A stretch of DNA of 7,636 nt, taken from DASQGA01 sp035535315 (GTDB lineage: Bacteria; Actinomycetota; Thermoleophilia; Gaiellales; Gaiellaceae). Below the pieces are notes generated by a model. It saw nothing but the letters and a program-made list of their open reading frames with translations, searched no databases and was not told the origin of the DNA. Position 1 is the first letter of the stretch. The number at the start of each line of letters is the position of its first letter. The DNA is taken from the NCBI GenBank assembly GCA_035535315.1, contig DATLQD010000095.1, forward strand, positions 1-7,636, written 5' to 3'. The position numbers and the translations under genes were made by a program. This document shows positions 4,089-7,636 of this stretch, one piece after another.

Positions 4089-6559
4089 CCGAGGCTGCTC
4101 GACTCCTGTCCTCCCCGCTCGACGACGTCCTCGCCGAGGCCCGGTCGCTTCGAGCGGAAGGCTCCGGACGCGTTGTCACCTATTCGCCCAAGGTGTTCAT
4201 CCCGCTGACGAAGCTCTGCCGGGACGTTTGCCACTACTGCACGTTCGCCCATCCCCCGCGGCGCGGAGAGTGCGCCTATCTGACACCGACCGAGGTGCTC
4301 ACGATCGCGAAGAACGGCGCGGCCGCCGGCTGCCACGAGGCTCTCTTCACGCTCGGGGACAAGCCGGAGCTGCGCTACCGGGCAGCGCGGGAGGAGCTGG
4401 CCGACCTCGGGTGCAAGACCACGATCGAGTATCTCGCCCGTATGTGTCGCCTCGTCCTGGAGGAGACCGGCCTCCTGCCCCACCCGAACCCCGGGGTTAT
4501 GACGCCGGAAGAGCTGATACTGCTGCGGACCGTCTCGGTCTCGCAGGGAATCATGCTGGAGACCTCCTCCGAGAGGCTTTCCGCCAAGGGCGGCCCCCAC
4601 TACGGCTCCCCGGACAAGGTTCCCGCCGCCCGGCTCGAGACGATCGAGGCAGCCGGGCGCCTCGAGATCCCTTTCACGACGGGCATCCTGATCGGCATCG
4701 GCGAGACCCGGTCGGAGCGCCTCGAGGCGCTCATGGCCATCCGAACGCTGCATGAACGCCATGGGCACGTCCAGGAGGTGATCGTCCAGAACTTCCGTGC
4801 GAAGCCCGGAACGAAGATGGCGGCCCATCCGGAGCCGGCGCTCGAGGAGCTCCTCTGGACGGCAGCCGCAGCCCGGATCCTGCTCGGGCCCGGCATGAAC
4901 GTCCAGGCGCCGCCGAACCTCTCCTACGAGGAGTTCCCAAGGCTCCTCGACGCAGGCATCAACGACTGGGGCGGCATCTCGCCGGTGACGATCGACCACG
5001 TGAACCCGGAAGCACCCTGGCCGGAGGTTGAGCGTTTGCGTGCGGCCACCGAGGCGCGCGGGCTCGAGCTGGTCCCGAGGCTGCCGCTCTATCCCGAGTA
5101 CGCACGCCATCCCGAGCGGTGGTGCGACGAGAGCGTTGCGCCGCATGTGCACCGCGCCAGCGACTCGGAGGGGCTGGCCCGAGCCGAGGCTTGGGCGGCC
5201 GGAGCGGCCGTGTCCCTGCCGGCCTGGGCGGCCTCGGGAGACTTTGGTACTGGTAGCCCCGGCCTCCTCCCCGAGTCGATCGTAACGACGAGCGTCGCAC
5301 AGGTGCGAAACGGAAGGGTGCCGGAAGCGTCACGCCCACTCACGGATGCGCTCGCCAAGGTTCGCGAGGGGGTAGATCTGGACGAGGACGACGTCACGAC
5401 TCTCTTCGGAGCGCGCGGCCATGAGCTCGGCACCGTGCTTCGCGCCGCCGACGAGCTGCGAAAGGAGGTCTGCGGCGACACCGTCTCGTACGTGGTCACT
5501 CGAAACGTCAACTACACGAACGTCTGCTACTTCCGCTGCGGCTTCTGCGCTTTCTCCAAAGGGAAGCTCGCCGCAAACCTCCGGGGGGCCCCCTACGTCG
5601 TCCCGGTCGGCGAGATCGTCCGCCGGGCACGGGAGGCCTGGGACCGGGGCGCGGTTGAGGTCTGCCTCCAGGGCGGTATCCACCCCGCCTTTACCGGGGA
5701 GACGTACGCGGAGATCTGCGCCGCGGTGAAGCACGAGCTGCCGGACCTCCACGTTCACGCGTTCTCGGCCCTCGAGATCTGGCAGGGCGCAGCGACCCTC
5801 GGCCTGCCCCTCGCCGACTATCTCGAGCGGCTCCGCAGAGTCGGCCTCGCCTCCCTACCCGGCACCGCAGCCGAGGTGCTGGACGACGACGTCCGGCAGG
5901 TGCTCTGCCCGGACAAGGTGAACACCGCTCAGTGGCTCGAGGTGCACGACGCTGCCCACCGGATTGGGCTGCGCTCCACGACCACGATCATGTTCGGGTC
6001 CGTGGAAGGGGCGCGAAGCTGGGCCCGCCACCTACTTCGGCTCCGCGATCAGCAGCGGCTGACCGGCGGCTTCACGGAGTTCGTACCGCTTCCGTTCGTC
6101 CATATGGAGGCGCCGATCTTTCTGAAAGGAAAGGCCCGCCGAGGCCCGACCTTCCGCGAGGCCCTCCTCATGCATGCGGTCGGCCGACTGGCGCTGCATC
6201 CGGCCATCACGAACATCCAGGCGTCCTGGGTGAAGCTCGGAATCATGGGTGCCCAGGCTGTTCTCCGGGCAGGCGCAAACGATCTCGGTGGCACGCTCAT
6301 GAACGAATCGATCTCACGGGCCGCGGGAGCCGAGCACGGCCAGGAGATGCCGCCGGAGGAAATGGATAGAGCGATCCACGCCCTGGGGCGAACACCGCGA
6401 CAGCGCACGACGCTCTACGGCACGCCAGATCCGGAGCGAACAAGGCTCTCGTACCGAGCCGCACCACTCGCCGAGCCCGTCAACCCCGGTGTCAGCGATG
6501 CCGGGCTGCGTCGGCCTGCTCGGCTCGTGCGGCCCGGGCTCGCTCCAGCTGCGCGCTAA
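4085..6559 (+). CDS. fbiC: 7,8-didemethyl-8-hydroxy-5-deazariboflavin (Fo) synthase, fused CofG-CofH
   Basis: FbiC is the two-domain radical SAM enzyme that makes Fo, the deazaflavin core of F420, from tyrosine and the pyrimidine intermediate of riboflavin synthesis. The N-terminal CofG half (about 30-345) carries its 4Fe-4S triad in LCRDVCHYCTF (C45, C49, C52; CX3CX2C), followed by HPNPGVMTPEEL, FTTGILIGIGETRSER and VQNFRAKPGT. The C-terminal CofH half (about 440-790) repeats the triad in NVCYFRCGFCAF (C481, C485, C488) and has EVCLQGGIHP, FTEFVPLPFVH, IQASWVKLG and GGTLMNESISRAAG. Both cluster sites are intact and the 824-residue length is close to the mycobacterial protein. The fused form is typical of actinobacteria and eukaryotic Fo synthases; archaea use two proteins. 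The start is TTG at 4085, overlapping the cofC stop by 4 bases with no good Shine-Dalgarno sequence, so coupled translation is likely. The last ~30 residues are a low-complexity Pro/Arg/Ala tail. Confidence 0.97.
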   Translation: MTEAARLLSSPLDDVLAEARSLRAEGSGRVVTYSPKVFIPLTKLCRDVCHYCTFAHPPRRGECAYLTPTEVLTIAKNGAAAGCHEALFTLGDKPELRYRAAREELADLGCKTTIEYLARMCRLVLEETGLLPHPNPGVMTPEELILLRTVSVSQGIMLETSSERLSAKGGPHYGSPDKVPAARLETIEAAGRLEIPFTTGILIGIGETRSERLEALMAIRTLHERHGHVQEVIVQNFRAKPGTKMAAHPEPALEELLWTAAAARILLGPGMNVQAPPNLSYEEFPRLLDAGINDWGGISPVTIDHVNPEAPWPEVERLRAATEARGLELVPRLPLYPEYARHPERWCDESVAPHVHRASDSEGLARAEAWAAGAAVSLPAWAASGDFGTGSPGLLPESIVTTSVAQVRNGRVPEASRPLTDALAKVREGVDLDEDDVTTLFGARGHELGTVLRAADELRKEVCGDTVSYVVTRNVNYTNVCYFRCGFCAFSKGKLAANLRGAPYVVPVGEIVRRAREAWDRGAVEVCLQGGIHPAFTGETYAEICAAVKHELPDLHVHAFSALEIWQGAATLGLPLADYLERLRRVGLASLPGTAAEVLDDDVRQVLCPDKVNTAQWLEVHDAAHRIGLRSTTTIMFGSVEGARSWARHLLRLRDQQRLTGGFTEFVPLPFVHMEAPIFLKGKARRGPTFREALLMHAVGRLALHPAITNIQASWVKLGIMGAQAVLRAGANDLGGTLMNESISRAAGAEHGQEMPPEEMDRAIHALGRTPRQRTTLYGTPDPERTRLSYRAAPLAEPVNPGVSDAGLRRPARLVRPGLAPAAR

Positions 6560-6568
6560 CGACTACTA

Positions 6569-6709
6569 CTAGTACCAGCGTCCGCGGGCGAACCCGCCGA
6601 ACGCGATGAGACCGATCAGCGTGACGATCAGGCCGAGCCAGAAGCTCCATACGAGCATCAGGACGATCCCGACAATCACGAGAATGCCTCCTAGACTGAT
6701 TCCGCCCAT
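6569..6709 (-). CDS. 46-residue very hydrophobic small membrane protein
   Basis: A short frame starts at ATG 6709 and ends at TAG 6569-6571. Residues 4-40 are almost entirely hydrophobic with Gly spaced through them. They split at WSFWLG (21-26) into two likely membrane segments, and a short basic aromatic tail (ARGRWY) follows. I know no assigned function. Translation signals support a real gene: AAGGGAG lies just upstream, 4 bases from this ATG. A second ATG abuts it at 6712 but would be only 1 base from GGAG, so I prefer 6709. In the same frame the stop is followed by two more TAG codons (6566-6568 and 6563-6565). It converges on fbiC with 9 bp between the stops. A GC-rich 6-bp hairpin (CGCCGG/CCGGCG, 6722-6738) lies in its leader just before the ribosome site. 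It may be transcribed separately or follow the hydantoinase gene 95 bp upstream. Confidence 0.7.
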   Translation of the reverse strand: MGGISLGGILVIVGIVLMLVWSFWLGLIVTLIGLIAFGGFARGRWY

Positions 6710-6721
6710 CATGCTCCCTTC

Positions 6722-6738
6722 CGCCGGAACCCCCGGCG
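6722..6738. promoter_or_regulatory. GC-rich hairpin just upstream of the small-protein ribosome site
   Basis: CGCCGG (6722-6727) and CCGGCG (6733-6738) pair perfectly around a 5-base loop. On the minus-strand message the stem ends 2 bases before AAGGGAG, the Shine-Dalgarno sequence of the 46-residue gene. It could tune translation initiation or mark an mRNA end. Short GC stems are frequent in DNA of this composition, so the call is tentative. Confidence 0.3.
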
Positions 6739-6760
6739 ATCGTGACCACGCCGTTTAACC

Positions 6761-6797
6761 GGTTCGAGCCGGAACCACGCTTCCCTCCGAGGGCGTG
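6761..6797 (-). terminator. Possible terminator region of the hydantoinase gene (two tandem hairpins)
   Basis: Downstream of the hydantoinase stop the minus strand can form an outer CACGC/GCGTG stem with an inner CCCT/AGGG stem (6776-6797). A second stem GGTTC/GAACC with a 6-base loop (6761-6776) shares one base with it. Only GGTTAAAC follows, without a U-run, so this would be an imperfect or factor-assisted terminator. Confidence 0.3.
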
Positions 6798-6804
6798 CTT
6801 CGGT

Positions 6805-7636
6805 CTAGGCTGGGACGGCGGCGCGGCTCGACCCGAGCTGCTCGCCAAAACGCGCCCGCTTCACAAACTGGCCCACGCCCGGCTGCGCCACGAGGTGGCC
6901 GTTCTCCACGAGCACCTGGCCGCGCAGGAGTACGACCTCGGGCGAGCCCGTCACTTCCGTGCCTTCGTAGAGGTTGTAGTCCACCTTCGTGTGATGCGTC
7001 GAGGCGGAGATCGTATGGCGCTTTTCGGGGTCGAAGACGACGATGTCAGCGTCGGATCCAACCGCGATCGTGCCCTTCCGTGGGTACAGGCCGAAGAGCT
7101 TCGCTGGGTTCGTGCAGAGGAGCTCGACCATCCGGTTCAGCGAGATCCGGCCGCCCCGAACGCCGAACTCGTGGATCATGTGGAGGCGGTTCTCGAGTCC
7201 AGGGCCGCCGTTCGGAATCTTCGAGAAGTCGTCTTTGCCGAGCGATTTCTGCCCGTCCCAGAGGAAGGCGCAGTGGTCGGTCGAGATCACTGAGAGCACG
7301 TTCGTCCGCACCGCGTTCCAGAGGAGCTCCTGGTTCTCCTTCGCGCGCGGGGGCGGCGTGTAGACGTACTTCGCCCCTTCGAAATCGGGGAGCTCGAGGA
7401 ACGTGTAGTCGACGAAGAGATACTGCGTGCACGTCTCGCCGTGGACGTTCCACCCCTTGTCGCGTGCGATCTGGATCGGTTCGATGGCCTCCTGACACGA
7501 GACGTGCACGACGTAGAGGGGTGAGCCTGCTACGCGTGCCAGCTGTATGGCCCGATTCGTCGCCTCGCCCTCGGTCTCGGGGGGTCGCGTCAGGGCGTGG
7601 TATTTCGGCTCCGTCTTCCCCTCCGCGAGCGCCTGC
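6805..7636 (-). CDS. Dihydropyrimidinase / D-hydantoinase, C-terminal part (5' end outside window)
   Basis: This is the C-terminal 276 residues or so of an amidohydrolase-superfamily enzyme that opens the ring of dihydropyrimidines or 5-substituted hydantoins. The frame is open to the right edge: the first visible residues lead to YHALTRPPETEGEATNRA, so the GTG at 7509 is internal and not the start. Family motifs follow: YVVHVSC, whose His is a metal ligand (about H239 in Geobacillus numbering); GETCTQYLF; YTPPPR; STDHCAF, with the catalytic Asp (about D315); KIPNGGPGLENR, the substrate-contacting loop; and LFGLYPRKGTIAVGSDADIVVFDP with TISASTHHTKVDYNLYEG, the beta-sandwich. The HxH, carboxylated Lys and HAEN His lie in the missing ~195 residues. 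All visible catalytic residues are present. Separating dihydropyrimidinase from hydantoinase or phenylhydantoinase by sequence alone is not safe. Nothing in it ties it to F420. Confidence 0.93.
   Translation of the reverse strand, partial: QALAEGKTEPKYHALTRPPETEGEATNRAIQLARVAGSPLYVVHVSCQEAIEPIQIARDKGWNVHGETCTQYLFVDYTFLELPDFEGAKYVYTPPPRAKENQELLWNAVRTNVLSVISTDHCAFLWDGQKSLGKDDFSKIPNGGPGLENRLHMIHEFGVRGGRISLNRMVELLCTNPAKLFGLYPRKGTIAVGSDADIVVFDPEKRHTISASTHHTKVDYNLYEGTEVTGSPEVVLLRGQVLVENGHLVAQPGVGQFVKRARFGEQLGSSRAAVPA

Noticed and set aside
4049..5152. Long open frame of 367 codons on the minus strand opposite fbiC
   Set aside because: It lies antisense to the CofG half of fbiC, whose motifs are unmistakable. 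Its composition (Arg/Gly/Leu rich, no domain) is that of a shadow frame in GC-rich DNA.
7225..7400. Possible loss of a hydantoinase metal-binding His near TPPPRAKENQ
   Set aside because: Counting back 76 residues from the catalytic Asp of STDHCAF puts the ligand His in YVVHVSC, which is present. The PPPR region is not the metal site.
7507..7509. GTG at 7509 as the start of the hydantoinase
   Set aside because: The same frame continues upstream to the window edge with clear family sequence (YHALTRPPETEGEATNRA), so the start lies beyond base 7636.
1..7636. CRISPR array, insertion sequence, prophage or defence system
   Set aside because: No regularly spaced direct repeats, transposase motifs or terminal repeats were seen. 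Nearly all bases are explained by the listed genes.
6805..7636. Functional link between the dihydropyrimidinase and F420 metabolism
   Set aside because: The gene is separated from fbiC by a convergent small gene and has no F420-binding features. Adjacency alone is not enough.

Overview
The window is GC-rich, densely coded DNA with frequent GTG/TTG starts, 4-base gene overlaps and a tRNA without an encoded CCA end. Together with a fused FbiC this points to an actinobacterium. The mixture of archaeal-type and actinobacterial-type F420 genes and the small conserved-looking membrane proteins suggest a deep-branching class such as Thermoleophilia, but that placement is an inference and was not tested by any search.

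Layout from left to right. A tRNA-Leu(CAG) (3-86, minus) is followed by a small single-span membrane protein (124-363, minus). Diverging from it is a 56-residue protein with one membrane segment and a CxxC...CxCHH tail (443-613, plus). Its stop shares a CTAG with the stop of a DedA-family membrane protein (610-1209, minus).

The core (1258-6559) is a nearly complete coenzyme F420 locus built as two divergent transcription units whose start codons are only 13 bp apart. Leftward run cofD, npdG and cofE, joined by 4-bp GTGA overlaps, with dedA 48 bp further downstream behind an 11-bp perfect inverted repeat. Rightward run cofC and fbiC (fused CofG-CofH), joined by a TTGA overlap.

How the genes work together: FbiC makes the deazaflavin Fo. 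CofC activates a three-carbon phospho-acid with GTP, and CofD joins it to Fo. CofE adds the glutamate tail. NpdG exchanges hydride between F420 and NADP. The one step with no gene here is the FMN-dependent reduction of dehydro-F420-0, normally done by the C-terminal domain of actinobacterial FbiB. CofE here ends where that domain would begin.

After fbiC, facing it, is a 46-residue hydrophobic protein ending in three tandem TAG stops (6569-6709, minus). The right end holds the C-terminal part of a dihydropyrimidinase/D-hydantoinase (6805-7636, minus) that runs out of the window.

No mobile element, CRISPR array, toxin-antitoxin or defence cassette is visible. The points most worth a second look are the compact divergent F420 control region with an apparent leaderless start, the inverted repeat over the cofE stop, the missing reductase domain, the shortened NpdG and the three very small proteins.
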